Below are positions 34,110 through 42,756 of a stretch of 48,867 bases of DNA, one piece after another. The stretch spans positions 1 through 48,867 of the forward strand of contig JAJFTY010000196.1 in the NCBI GenBank assembly GCA_021372695.1, read 5' to 3'. This DNA is from Deltaproteobacteria bacterium (GTDB lineage Bacteria > Desulfobacterota > Syntrophia > Syntrophales > UBA5619). A model generated the notes under the pieces. That model was not told where the DNA came from and did not search any database. It saw nothing but the letters and a program-made list of their open reading frames with translations. Each line of letters begins with the position of its first letter. Position 1 is the stretch's first letter. Made by a program: the position numbers and the translations under genes.

Positions 34110-34394
34110 TTAAACCCCCGAACCGCTCTCCCGCATGACCGGACCGAGAAACTCCCTGACCCGTTCGGCAAGTTTGTCGGCCTTGATCAAGGCAAGACAG
34201 CAGATCTCGCCGTCCTTCTCCCAACTGACCACGGCCAGTTTGTCTCCGGCCTTGATGCTCGCCCTGTCCCTCAACTCCTTGGGCAGCACCATCTGCCCCC
34301 GCTCGTCGACGCCGAGCAGCGCCTCCACACGGCAGCAGCTCATGCCTCCGCTGCCGCCCGTGCAACAGGTTGACTTCGAATCTGTCTTCTCCAT
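34110..34394 (-). CDS. Cys-rich AbrB/SpoVT-type protein linked to arsM
   Basis: The 94-residue product has an N-terminal cysteine cluster (STCCTGGSGGMSCCRVEALL) joined to an AbrB-like swapped-hairpin domain (VDERGQMVLPKELRDRASIK then AGDKLAVVSWEKDG). Two more cysteines follow (EICCLALIKADKL). I recall similar small proteins annotated as HgcAB-associated and found beside arsM in anaerobes. AbrB domains bind DNA and the cysteines could sense arsenic or mercury, so it may be the metalloid-responsive regulator of this pair; this is inference. AGGTTC lies before ATG 34394. Upstream is the dyad-bearing promoter. Confidence 0.85.
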   Translation of the reverse strand: MEKTDSKSTCCTGGSGGMSCCRVEALLGVDERGQMVLPKELRDRASIKAGDKLAVVSWEKDGEICCLALIKADKLAERVREFLGPVMRESGSGV

Positions 34395-34430
34395 GGTACG
34401 AACCTCCCCCGAGAATTATTTTCAGAGAAT

Positions 34431-34489
34431 TCTGATTAATCAGATTCTTCCGACTTTTTTGACTAAAATGATTAATGGGGAGTTGTCAA
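34431..34489 (-). promoter_or_regulatory. Promoter and operator of AbrB-arsM unit
   Basis: On the minus strand TTGACA (34484-34489) lies 16-17 bases before TTTAGT/TTAGTC (near 34461-34467). The perfect palindrome TCTGATTAATCAGA at 34431-34444 lies just after the predicted transcription start, and its core TGATTAAT recurs at 34469-34476 inside the spacer. This is a typical repressor arrangement, either for an ArsR-type protein or for the AbrB protein itself. Confidence 0.7.
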
Positions 34490-34525
34490 GAGGTTGGGCA
34501 AAAAAAAGACGGCTTCCGTAAAGGT

Positions 34526-35296
34526 TCAGAAATGTTTTGAAATCCTGGCTCTAAGGTCTTCCAGCCGATCGTGGCAGGTGAGGTCGCAATGGATCGGGGT
34601 GACGGTGATCATCCCCTGCTTCAGGGCAACGGCATCTGTATCGTCCTGCTCCTGCGAAGGCAATTCCGTCTCCCCGGCGAGCCAGTAGTAGGTGTTGTCC
34701 CGCGGATCGGTCCTCTTGTCGAAGCTCTCCATCAGGCGCGCCCGGCCCTGACGCGCCACGGCGATGCCTCGGATCTCCCGTTCCGGAAGGGCGGGAACGT
34801 TCACGTTGAGGGCGACATTCGGCAGGGGGTTGTCGCAGATGAAGGCGGCCATCTTCCTGGCAAACCGGGCCGCCGCCGAAAAATCCGCGTCCGGATAACG
34901 CGTGTCGAGAGAAATCGCCATGGACGGCACCCCCAGAATCGCTGCCTCCGTCGCTGCGGAAACGGTCCCCGAGTAGAGGACGTTGATCCCCACGTTCGCC
35001 CCGCGGTTGATTCCCGATACGACCAGGTCCACCGGCCCGCCCGCCAGTTCGTCCACGCCGATCTTGACGCAGTCGGCCGGTGTGCCGAGGACCGCATAAC
35101 CAAGGAAGTCTCCATTCTTCCGGGCTTTCCGGACCATCAGCGGTCGTGAGATCGTGATCGCATGGCCGACCGCGCTTTGCTCGACCTCAGGCGCCACGAT
35201 GAGACACTCCGCGTCCCGGGCAAGCTCCCTGTAGAGGGCCAGAAGTCCCCGTGCATAGATCCCATCATCGTTGGTCAGAAGAAAACGCTTCGTCAT
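34526..35296 (-). CDS. surE: 5'/3'-nucleotidase SurE
   Basis: The 256-residue survival protein has the SurE signature at its start, LLTNDDGIYARGLLALYREL, with N9, D10 and D11 as metal ligands, then VAPEVEQSAVGHAIT, VSGINRGANVG and LNVNVPALP. It hydrolyses nucleoside monophosphates in the cytoplasm. ATG 35296 was chosen because the protein fits the family exactly from there (MTKRFLLTNDDG); only AAGAG precedes it. It is downstream of dnaK on the same strand but a strong terminator separates them, so it needs its own promoter between 35297 and 35405. Confidence 0.95.
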   Translation of the reverse strand: MTKRFLLTNDDGIYARGLLALYRELARDAECLIVAPEVEQSAVGHAITISRPLMVRKARKNGDFLGYAVLGTPADCVKIGVDELAGGPVDLVVSGINRGANVGINVLYSGTVSAATEAAILGVPSMAISLDTRYPDADFSAAARFARKMAAFICDNPLPNVALNVNVPALPEREIRGIAVARQGRARLMESFDKRTDPRDNTYYWLAGETELPSQEQDDTDAVALKQGMITVTPIHCDLTCHDRLEDLRARISKHF

Positions 35297-35405
35297 CTCT
35301 TGCCTCACAGTGCCCGCCATCCCGGGCGGAAAACCTCATCAGAGGGCATTCCCTTTCCGTCCATCTGACGCGAACTCTCTATACCACACCGGGGCCGTCG
35401 TCGAC

Positions 35406-35443
35406 AAAAAAAAGCCCGGGCATCCACTGGGAACGCCCGGGCT
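35406..35443 (-). terminator. Rho-independent terminator of gmhA-grpE-dnaK
   Basis: On the minus strand AGCCCGGGC and GCCCGGGCT make a perfect 9-bp GC-rich stem with a 13-base loop followed by eight T. It lies about 20 bases after the dnaK stop. Confidence 0.95.
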
Positions 35444-35463
35444 GACGGCTCTCCAACACCCTT

Positions 35464-37386
35464 CTATTTCTTCACATCCTCGAAATCGGCATCGACCACG
35501 TCGTCATCTTTCTTCCCGCCCGCCTGTCCCGGCCCGGCATCCGCCCCCGGCTGGGGACCGGCGCCCGCGCCTGGCTGCTGCGCAGTCTTGGCGTACATTG
35601 CCTCGGCCAGCTTGTGCGAAGCATTGGTCAGCTCTTCCTGAGCGGATTTGATCGCATCGAGGTCGTCGCCTTCGATCGCTTTCCTCACCTTGGCGATCCC
35701 CTCATCGATCCTCGCCTTCTCGGCCGCATCAACCTTGTCGCCGAACTCCTTGACGTTTTTCTCCACGCTGTAGGCCAGGGCATCGGCATGGTTTCGCGCC
35801 TCGATCAGTTCCTTCCTCTTCTTGTCCTCCTCGGCGTGGGCATCGGCATCCTTCACGAGCTTCTTGATCTCCTCCTCCGACAGGCCGCTGGAGGCGGTGA
35901 TCTTGATGCTCTGTTCCTTGCCGGTTCCCAGATCCTTCGCCGACACGTGGACGATGCCGTTGGCGTCGATGTCGAAGGTCACCTCGATCTGGGGCAGGCC
36001 GCGCGGAGCAGGCGGAATCCCCACCAATTCAAATCGTCCGAGGGTCCGGTTATCACCCGCCATGGAGCGTTCTCCCTGGAGGACATGGATACTCACAGCC
36101 GGCTGGTTGTCCGCCGCGGTCGAAAAGACCTGGCTCTTCTTGGTCGGGATGGTGGTGTTCTTTTCGATCAGCCTCGTCATCACGCCGCCCAGCGTTTCGA
36201 TACCCAGAGAGAGAGGCGTCACGTCGAGGAGCAGGACATCCTTCACGTCGCCGGTCAGCACCCCGCCCTGAATCGCCGCGCCGACCGCCACCACTTCATC
36301 CGGGTTCACGCTCTTGTTCGGCTCTTTTCCGAAGATCTCCTTGACCTTCTGCTGGACGCGCGGCATCCGGGTCATCCCGCCCACCAGAATCACCTCGTCG
36401 ATGTCGGACGTGGACAGCTTCGCATCCTTCAGCGCGGTCATGCAGGGCTGGACCGTCTTCTCGATCAGATCCTCCACAAGGGCCTCCAGTTTCGCCCGGG
36501 TCATCTTGATGTTCATGTGCTTGGGCCCCGAGGCATCGGCCGTGATAAAGGGGAGATTGACATCCGTCTCCATCGAACTGGAGAGCTCCATCTTCGCTTT
36601 CTCCGCCGCCTCCTTGATCCGCTGGAGGGCCATCTTGTCTTTGCGGACATCGATTCCCTGATCCTTCTTGAATTCGGTCGCCAGGTACTCGATCAGCCGC
36701 TGGTCGAAGTCTTCGCCGCCCAGGTGTGTATCGCCATTGGTGGACTTCACCTCGAAAACGCCATCCCCCAGTTCGAGGATCGAAATATCGAATGTCCCGC
36801 CGCCCAGGTCGAAGACGGCGATCTTCTCGTCCTTCTTCTTGTCCAGGCCGTAAGCGAGGGCCGCCGCCGTAGGCTCATTGATGATCCGCATCACGTTGAG
36901 GCCCGCGATCTTGCCGGCGTCCTTCGTCGCCTGCCGCTGGGAGTCATTGAAATAAGCGGGCACGGTGATGACCGCATCGGTGATCTTCTCTCCGAGGTAA
37001 TCGTCGGCCGTCTGTTTCATCTTTACCAGAATCATCGAGGAGATCTCCGCCGGGCTGTAGTTCCGTCCCCGGATGGTCACCTGGGCGTCGCCGTTTGGAG
37101 CCTCGGTAATCTTGAACGGGCTGACCGTCTTGTCGTACTGCACCTCTTTTGAACTATACTTTCTTCCGATCAGCCGCTTGATCGCATAAACGGTATTCTC
37201 AGAGTTGGTGACGGCCTGCCGCTTGGCCACCTGTCCGACCAGCCGCTCCCCGCTCTCGGTAAAGGCCACCATCGACGGGGTCGTCCGGTTACCTTCCTGG
37301 TTTGCAATCACGACCGGGTCGCCGCCTTCCATCACCGCGACGCATGAGTTCGTCGTTCCAAGATCGATTCCGATAATCTTTGCCAT
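35464..37386 (-). CDS. dnaK: Chaperone DnaK (Hsp70)
   Basis: The 640-residue protein is a full-length Hsp70. It begins [20 protein letters not shown]; the ATPase domain shows [35 protein letters not shown] and [11 protein letters not shown]; the linker region has [16 protein letters not shown]; and the C-terminus ends [16 protein letters not shown] with a Gly/Pro/Gln tail before. It folds proteins together with GrpE and DnaJ (no dnaJ in this window). It lies 18 bases after grpE and ends at a strong terminator. A large open frame on the opposite strand is a shadow of this GC-rich gene. Confidence 0.99.
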   Translation of the reverse strand: MAKIIGIDLGTTNSCVAVMEGGDPVVIANQEGNRTTPSMVAFTESGERLVGQVAKRQAVTNSENTVYAIKRLIGRKYSSKEVQYDKTVSPFKITEAPNGDAQVTIRGRNYSPAEISSMILVKMKQTADDYLGEKITDAVITVPAYFNDSQRQATKDAGKIAGLNVMRIINEPTAAALAYGLDKKKDEKIAVFDLGGGTFDISILELGDGVFEVKSTNGDTHLGGEDFDQRLIEYLATEFKKDQGIDVRKDKMALQRIKEAAEKAKMELSSSMETDVNLPFITADASGPKHMNIKMTRAKLEALVEDLIEKTVQPCMTALKDAKLSTSDIDEVILVGGMTRMPRVQQKVKEIFGKEPNKSVNPDEVVAVGAAIQGGVLTGDVKDVLLLDVTPLSLGIETLGGVMTRLIEKNTTIPTKKSQVFSTAADNQPAVSIHVLQGERSMAGDNRTLGRFELVGIPPAPRGLPQIEVTFDIDANGIVHVSAKDLGTGKEQSIKITASSGLSEEEIKKLVKDADAHAEEDKKRKELIEARNHADALAYSVEKNVKEFGDKVDAAEKARIDEGIAKVRKAIEGDDLDAIKSAQEELTNASHKLAEAMYAKTAQQPGAGAGPQPGADAGPGQAGGKKDDDVVDADFEDVKK

Positions 37387-37404
37387 GATAATGATTCCTC
37401 CTCC

Positions 37405-37986
37405 TTAAGTATTCTTTATCTCTTCGCAACCGCTATCCCGGCCGCCGCCCGCCGGAGGGCGCTTGCAGACGGATACCTTCGCCGGCCTGAGCAGCCTTCC
37501 CTTCAGCAGATAACCCTTCTGGAATTCGCCGACGACCTCGCTGTCCCCATGATCGGCGCTCTCCACCTGCATCATCGCCTCATGGACATTGGGATCGAAC
37601 TCTTTTCCCTCCGTGTCGATCTTCTCCACACCATGTTTTTGCAGGCAACTCAAGAACTGTTCCTGGAGGAGCTTGAGCCCCTTCCTGAACGCCTCAAAAT
37701 CATCGGATTTGCAGGCATGTTCCAGGGCACGGTCCATACCGTCGACGACCGGCAGGACATCCCGGAGCAGATTTTCGCAGCCGTACTGAATGGCCTCGCT
37801 CTTCTCCTTGGCGGCACGTTTGCGGTAGTTGTCCAAATCGGCAACGGCGCGCACATACTTGTCGTAATTTTCCGCGGCTTTCTTCTCCGCTTCCTGAAGT
37901 TTCGCCATCAGATCTTCGGTCTTTTCGCTCTTCGCGGGAGCTTCCCGATTCTGCCCGCTGATTTCCGACTGCTCCTCCTTCTTCAT
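37405..37986 (-). CDS. grpE: Nucleotide exchange factor GrpE
   Basis: The 193-residue product has the GrpE layout: a charged, coiled-coil N-terminus (KSEKTEDLMAKLQEAEKKAA), YDKYVRAVADLDNYRKRAAK, then VEKIDTEGKEFDPNVHEAMM and the beta-domain GYLLKGRLLRPAKVSV. ATG 37986 was preferred for GGAGG 9 bases upstream; an in-frame ATG at 38037 would add 17 residues and start 7 bases after the gmhA stop, so translational coupling is possible. It works with DnaK encoded next. The C-terminal tail after VSVCK is unusually Gly/Arg-rich. Confidence 0.96.
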   Translation of the reverse strand: MKKEEQSEISGQNREAPAKSEKTEDLMAKLQEAEKKAAENYDKYVRAVADLDNYRKRAAKEKSEAIQYGCENLLRDVLPVVDGMDRALEHACKSDDFEAFRKGLKLLQEQFLSCLQKHGVEKIDTEGKEFDPNVHEAMMQVESADHGDSEVVGEFQKGYLLKGRLLRPAKVSVCKRPPAGGGRDSGCEEIKNT

Positions 37987-38044
37987 CGGAAGGCCGCCTC
38001 CGGCACCGTCCGCATTGATTTTTACCTTTGTCACCATGACTCCC

Positions 38045-38629
38045 CTATTTCATATCCGGTCTCTGGAAAAGTTTGAAATCCACCATCTCACAGATCACAT
38101 GGCCGGCCGTAATATGCACCTCCTGGATGCGTGGGGTGCTGGTGGAAGAAACATTCAGTGCGTGGTCCGCGATCTTCGCCACATCGCCGCCGTCCCGTCC
38201 CGTGAAACCAATCGTAACCATCCCGATCTTCTTGGCCGCCTCCAGCCCCTTGACCACATTTGCAGAAGTCCCGCTGGTGGACATCGCCCAGGCGATATCG
38301 CCTTTCCGGCCGATCGCCCGAACCTGTTTGCTGAAGATCTCGGCAAAATCGTAATCATTTCCGATGCTGGTCAGAATCGAGGTATCGGTCGTCAGCGCGA
38401 TGGCCGGAAGGGGCGGCCGCTCGATCACGAACCGGTTGACAAATTCCGCCGCAAGGTGCTGCGCATCCGCCGCGGACCCTCCGTTTCCGAACAGCAGGAT
38501 TTTGTTCCCCGCCTTCAAGGCCGATGTCACCGCCCCGACCACCGCCACAATCCGATTGAGGTTCTCATTGATGAAAACCTCTTTGACCTGGGCCGACTCC
38601 CGGAAAATCTTGATGATGTAATCTTCCAT
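38045..38629 (-). CDS. gmhA: Phosphoheptose isomerase (sedoheptulose 7-phosphate isomerase)
   Basis: The 194-residue SIS-domain enzyme has KILLFGNGGSAADAQHLAAE, the ligand-binding stretch FVNRFVIERPPLPAIALTTD, MSTSGTSANVVKGLEAAK and a C-terminal EVHITAGHVICEMVD with the metal/catalytic E and H. It turns sedoheptulose 7-phosphate into heptose 7-phosphate for lipopolysaccharide inner core. The ATG at 38629 is used; a GTG two codons earlier is better placed to GGAG. It lies upstream of grpE-dnaK in one unit behind the promoter at 38676-38704, an uncommon location for this gene. Confidence 0.92.
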   Translation of the reverse strand: MEDYIIKIFRESAQVKEVFINENLNRIVAVVGAVTSALKAGNKILLFGNGGSAADAQHLAAEFVNRFVIERPPLPAIALTTDTSILTSIGNDYDFAEIFSKQVRAIGRKGDIAWAMSTSGTSANVVKGLEAAKKIGMVTIGFTGRDGGDVAKIADHALNVSSTSTPRIQEVHITAGHVICEMVDFKLFQRPDMK

Positions 38630-38675
38630 TGCCACGATGCTCCGCCGCTATGACGTAACCCTCAAAAGCGACGGT

Positions 38676-38704
38676 AATATATGAATGGGTTCCCACCCTG
38701 TCAA
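38676..38704 (-). promoter_or_regulatory. Sigma-70 promoter of gmhA-grpE-dnaK
   Basis: On the minus strand TTGACA (38699-38704), a 17-base spacer and TATATT (38676-38681) make a near-consensus promoter about 45 bases before gmhA. I found no CIRCE element (TTAGCACTC dyad) near it, so HrcA control of dnaK from this site is not supported. Confidence 0.85.
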
Positions 38705-38982
38705 GGGAGTCAGAGCGATTAATTCCGCCGCCCTTCGTCAGCCTGGATGGGGCCCTTTGAAGTTCATTCTCATCTTGACTTTCCGGATCACGCGGCGGGA
38801 AAAATCAAGACTTCGGGATCTATGGGCTGGGAACCCGGTAGGATTTGGTTACTGTTAGTCGCCCATCCTCCCCCCATTGCATTAAGCTTCTCATCATCCG
38901 TAAGATTGCGTCCGAAAGGAATGTCACCAGGCGGTTGCAGACGACAATTCAAGCCACGACGATCATCCAAAGGAGGCGGACC

Positions 38983-39804
38983 ATGTACTTCATTACCATT
39001 TCAAGGAAGATGGGCACGAACGGGCACGCAATCGCGCAGCGAGTCGCAGACCAACTGGGGTACAAGCTCTATGATACGGAGGCGATCGAGAGCGCTGCCC
39101 GGGAGATGGGTTTCCTCGAGGATTTCAAGAATGCAGACGAAAAAGCGCCCTCCCTGTTCAAGAAGCTCTATTCCCATCAGCCGGAGGTTCATCTGGACCG
39201 TCTCCAGTCCGTGATCTATGAGTTGGCCAGCCGCGGAAATGCCCTCTTCCTCGGGCGGGGAAGCCATATCCTCTTGCGGAATTTCAAATGTGCGCTGCAA
39301 ATCAGGGTGACCGCATCGCTCGAAAAACGCGTGCAAAACATGGTTGAAAGGGGCTGCTTGCGGGAAGCTGCCGTCAGGGCGATCGCCAAGAGTGACCGTG
39401 AGAGGGAAGCCTTCATCAGGTATGCCTTCGGCCAGGATTGGGAAAGCCCCGAGCTATACGATGTCGTGATCAACATGGACTATCTGACGGTCGATTTCGC
39501 GGTCGATGCCATCTTGCACATGGCCGGCAGCGAAGAGATCAAGGCCTGCTCAGTCGATGCCTTGCAGTCTCTGGAGATGATGGGGCTTTCCCGGAGGGCG
39601 GAGGCCGCCCTCATTGGAGCCGACTTCGGCATTTCATCGAGTTCCGTATCGGTCACGGTTGTTGGGCCGGGAAAGGTAGAATTGGCCGGCATCGTCAGCG
39701 AACAAGCGAAAAAAACGGAAGCTGCCCGGATTTTACAGAACGTGAAGGGCGTCAAGTCCGTGGACAATCAAATTCGGGTCGTTTCCATAAACCGGGGCTT
39801 ATGA
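38983..39804 (+). CDS. Cytidylate-kinase-like protein with C-terminal BON domain
   Basis: The 273-residue protein begins MYFITISRKMGTNGHAIAQR with the P-loop-like start of the Cytidylate_kin2 family; the loop lacks the usual Lys. It continues with YKLYDTEAIESAAREMGFLE, NALFLGRGSHILLRNF, IRVTASLEKRVQNM and the YDVVINMDYLTVDFAVDAIL end typical of that family. From about residue 190 a BON-like domain follows (VSVTVVGPGKVELAGIVSEQ, NVKGVKSVDNQIRVV), which in other proteins binds membranes or ligands. The fusion is unusual. AAAGGAGG before ATG 38983 is optimal. A receiver gene follows by 57 bases and may be co-transcribed. Confidence 0.88.
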   Translation: MYFITISRKMGTNGHAIAQRVADQLGYKLYDTEAIESAAREMGFLEDFKNADEKAPSLFKKLYSHQPEVHLDRLQSVIYELASRGNALFLGRGSHILLRNFKCALQIRVTASLEKRVQNMVERGCLREAAVRAIAKSDREREAFIRYAFGQDWESPELYDVVINMDYLTVDFAVDAILHMAGSEEIKACSVDALQSLEMMGLSRRAEAALIGADFGISSSSVSVTVVGPGKVELAGIVSEQAKKTEAARILQNVKGVKSVDNQIRVVSINRGL

Positions 39805-39861
39805 ATGGTCGCGGGGCGATTTACCGGCGGGGAGACCCTTCCCGGGAGCAGGTGGTCAGGG

Positions 39862-40251
39862 ATGAGAGTGCTGGTCGTCGACGATAATCGTGTTTTGGCC
39901 GATACTATCCAGAGCACCCTGGAAGACGAAGGCATGGAGGTGATCTCCGCCAACGACGGCAAAGCGGGCTATGATGCCTATCTTCGGTTCAGGCCCGATG
40001 TGGTCATCACCGACATCCAGATGCCGGGGGAAAACGGGCTGGAGATGATGGCGCAGATCCGGGTCCATGACCCGATGATCAAGACGATCTACATGAGCGG
40101 GAACATCAACGCCTTTCGGCGGCTGCTCGAAGGCGAAAGAGAGCATTACCCCGTCAGCTTCTTCGAAAAACCTTTTTCGCTGAAATCATTGGAGACGATG
40201 ATCTCGGGGCCTGTGAACAGCAGGTCGGTGGAAAGCGCCTTCGCGCCATGA
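39862..40251 (+). CDS. Stand-alone response regulator receiver
   Basis: The 129-residue protein is a single receiver domain: MRVLVVDDNRVLADTIQSTL with the acidic pocket, the phospho-acceptor in VVITDIQMPGENGLEMM, the switch residue in TIYMSGN and the lysine in FFEKPFSLKSLE. There is no output domain and no kinase gene nearby. ATG 39862 begins at the first strand; an upstream in-frame ATG adjoining the previous stop would give a non-homologous extension. It overlaps the zinc-ribbon gene by four bases, indicating coupled translation and possibly a common role. Confidence 0.92.
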   Translation: MRVLVVDDNRVLADTIQSTLEDEGMEVISANDGKAGYDAYLRFRPDVVITDIQMPGENGLEMMAQIRVHDPMIKTIYMSGNINAFRRLLEGEREHYPVSFFEKPFSLKSLETMISGPVNSRSVESAFAP

Positions 40252-40580
40252 TGAATCCACAGACTCCAGCGGAGAATCTGACGGCCATCACAATCACCTG
40301 CCTGCGATGCGGCATCCCGGGCCAGATCGAGGGGACGGGCCGGAATGGAGATCCGGAGAAGGCACAGGTGTTCAGGTACAGGGGGCACAATCCCTTTTCA
40401 GGCGATATCCATTATCAATGTCCTGCCTGCGGAACCATCCTGCCGGTGGATCCGGCGACCGTCCTGGACGGCCTGACCTCGGGGCAGTCCGGAACAGCCA
40501 CCGTTGAATCCCGCGAAACACCGAACGACCGACGGATTTGTGGTCGATCCCGCCTCGCGAAGCTGTTTCGAAATCGGTAG
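40248..40580 (+). CDS. Small zinc-ribbon protein
   Basis: The 110-residue protein has two CxxC pairs, ITCLRCGIPGQIEGTG and HYQCPACGTILPVDP, spaced as in a zinc ribbon; the C-terminal 30 residues are polar and probably disordered. Its ATG overlaps the receiver-gene stop (ATGA), typical of translational coupling. No family is recognised. It might be an adaptor for the receiver, but no direct evidence supports that. Confidence 0.7.
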   Translation: MMNPQTPAENLTAITITCLRCGIPGQIEGTGRNGDPEKAQVFRYRGHNPFSGDIHYQCPACGTILPVDPATVLDGLTSGQSGTATVESRETPNDRRICGRSRLAKLFRNR

Positions 40581-40678
40581 GCCTCGTAACGGGCAATCAT
40601 TCAAATTCATTTCGGAAGGAGGGGTCCTCTCTTCGTGGGGGGTGCCGTTCATTACGCCCACAAGCCCGGACGGGGATT

Positions 40679-42748
40679 TCAATCCACAAAGGCGCCTGCA
40701 TTGCGGTTACGGTCGCGGAGCTCGGCGCGCTTTCCCCTGTTCCATCCGGAAATCCAGCTCATATACTGGGTGATCCGGGCCAGGCCGTCCACATTGGCGG
40801 AGCCGCAGCTGCCGCACTTCTCAAGGAGCCCCCGCAGTGTGGCCCCGCAGCCGGCACAGAAGGTGAAGTCGGGGGAAAAAACGATCTGATTGTTTTGGGT
40901 TTCATGAAACGCCTCGACGACCCGGGCGGCCAGCAGAGCGGCCGGAGGGTTGGCCGCCCCAAGCTCGATGTGGGTGACCGCCCCCGCCCGGAAGAAGGGG
41001 TGAAAGCGGCCCTCCATCCGGATGCGTGTCGTGGGATCGACGGCTGCTGCCGGGTTGAGCTGGGATGAATTGGTGTAGTAGATCTCCCCCCTGGCAAGAT
41101 CACCCAGGACGTAACGACCCGGCAGCGGAGAGAACTGTTTCAGGTCGAGGCGGGCAAAACGGTAGGCTGTCGTTTCCGCAGGCGTCTGTTCGAGGAGCAA
41201 TTTCATCCCGTGGATCTGCCCCTGCCTCCTGGCCTCTTCCCGGATGTGACCGATGACGGAAAGGCCCCACTCCAGGGCCTCTTCCGACTCGTGAAGCTGC
41301 CGACCCTTGCGGATCCGCACGAGTTCATTGAGCCCTGTGACTCCGATGAGGTAGGTAGCCGTCTCCATCTCGAGATACGGTGAACCGTCGTTTTTCATCG
41401 CCAGCATGGCGAGTGGCCCGGCGTCCCCCAGGGAGAGCAGCCTGTCGATGAAGCTGCGCTTCTGGACATGAGCCTCGATCGCAAGCCTCAAAACGTCGTC
41501 AAGGAGGGAAAAGAACTTGCCGTCGTCGCTTTCCCAGGCTCGATATCCCAGGCGGGGCAGGTTGATGGTGACGTTCTGGATCGAGGCGCACCTCCTCTTC
41601 CCGGGATCGGCTCCTGCCGCGGCCTCCCCGTCCAGATCCAAGCAGCCGCAAGAGGCGATGCGGGCGCCCCGCTCCCGATCCAGGACGATGCAGGGGTTCC
41701 CCATCGCCGACGCGACGCCGCAGATCTCCTCCAGAAACTCCTCGTGTCCTGCGGTCCGGAAGAATTCATCCGTGATGTGGATGATCGGACGGGGGAAGAT
41801 AAACGGCTTCTTCTCTGCATCTCCCTGAAGGTAAACCCGCATCAACGCGCGGGCGAAGAGGCGCGCGTCTTCGCCGAACTCCCGACAGGTCAGGCCGGTC
41901 GGCCTTCCGCCCGGGCCGATTGCGGGGAGATCGGCCCAGGATGCGGGAACCTCCCAGAAGAGATGGATGTCGGTGAATATGGCCTGCCCGCCCCGGGCCG
42001 AGGTGAGCTGGGAAAATTCGTAGACCAGCATCTGGGCGAACTGTTCCACCTCCCGCTCCCCCATCCCTTTCAGGTAGGGGGCGAACGAGAGGTTGACCGA
42101 ATCCCATCCGATCACGCCGGCAAAGTGTCCCCTGAGCGCGGAGGCGAAACGGACCATGTGGGCCAGGAGCACCTCCGCGTGACGCGCCGGTCCCGCCACG
42201 GTCACGGAGTGGGGGAGCTTCAGTCCGAACCTCTTGAGATACTCGAGGGACTGGCAGATGCCGTAGGGCCGATCGATGTATCCCAGGCCATGGAGATGGA
42301 GGTCGCCCGAGACATGGGCGTCGCCCACCTCCCGGGAGAAGACATCATGCAGGGCGTATTCCCGCTTGATCCCCTCGACGAGAGTGAGATTCGTCCCCTC
42401 GGGAGCATGGGGCACATTCGCGTTTTCCTTGTTCTGGTGGAAGATGAGCTCTCGGACATCGTAGAGAGGGAAACCGAGGCGGGCGTGGAGCCGGCACGCC
42501 TGTTCCAGCCCCCTCTCGATCAGCTTGGCGTCCACGAGTTCACGGATGAGCGCCGTGGTGAGATGGCCGATTCCGGAGGAGACGATCTGCTTTTCCACCT
42601 CCCGGCTGATCGCCTCGGCAGTCTCCTCATCGATCCCGGTCTCGCGGATCAGCGCCTCGACGATCCTCGTGCGGTTCCAGCGCGCGGCTTCATCGCCGGA
42701 GGTCCGGACGAAGAGCGTGATGTCGGTGGTTTCCGGATCGTGTGCCAT
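40679..42748 (-). CDS. nrdD: Anaerobic ribonucleoside-triphosphate reductase-like NrdD with altered radical site
   Basis: The 689-residue protein has an N-terminal ATP-cone (about 10-95), then the class III reductase core with FHQNKENANVPHAPEGTNL, HVSGDLHLHGLGYIDRPYG, IQNVTINLPRLGYRAWES and, near the C-terminus, a zinc site with FTFCAGCGATL and KCGSCGS. The region that carries the glycyl radical reads ARITQYMSWISGWNRGKRAE, so Q661 (codon 40766-40768) stands where the family has Gly (T-G-Y). The rest is well conserved, so the gene is not obviously decayed. No nrdG activase gene is in the window. ATG 42748 was chosen over a TTG four codons earlier; it lies 8 bases after the HD gene stop. Confidence 0.92.
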   Translation of the reverse strand: MAHDPETTDITLFVRTSGDEAARWNRTRIVEALIRETGIDEETAEAISREVEKQIVSSGIGHLTTALIRELVDAKLIERGLEQACRLHARLGFPLYDVRELIFHQNKENANVPHAPEGTNLTLVEGIKREYALHDVFSREVGDAHVSGDLHLHGLGYIDRPYGICQSLEYLKRFGLKLPHSVTVAGPARHAEVLLAHMVRFASALRGHFAGVIGWDSVNLSFAPYLKGMGEREVEQFAQMLVYEFSQLTSARGGQAIFTDIHLFWEVPASWADLPAIGPGGRPTGLTCREFGEDARLFARALMRVYLQGDAEKKPFIFPRPIIHITDEFFRTAGHEEFLEEICGVASAMGNPCIVLDRERGARIASCGCLDLDGEAAAGADPGKRRCASIQNVTINLPRLGYRAWESDDGKFFSLLDDVLRLAIEAHVQKRSFIDRLLSLGDAGPLAMLAMKNDGSPYLEMETATYLIGVTGLNELVRIRKGRQLHESEEALEWGLSVIGHIREEARRQGQIHGMKLLLEQTPAETTAYRFARLDLKQFSPLPGRYVLGDLARGEIYYTNSSQLNPAAAVDPTTRIRMEGRFHPFFRAGAVTHIELGAANPPAALLAARVVEAFHETQNNQIVFSPDFTFCAGCGATLRGLLEKCGSCGSANVDGLARITQYMSWISGWNRGKRAELRDRNRNAGAFVD

Positions 42749-42756
42749 GGTCGGGA

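Noticed and set aside
35614..37152. 512-codon plus-strand frame opposite dnaK
   Set aside because: Shadow of the highly conserved dnaK gene.
38640..38780. CIRCE/HrcA operator upstream of gmhA-grpE-dnaK
   Set aside because: No TTAGCACTC-type dyad is present; only a sigma-70 promoter is seen.
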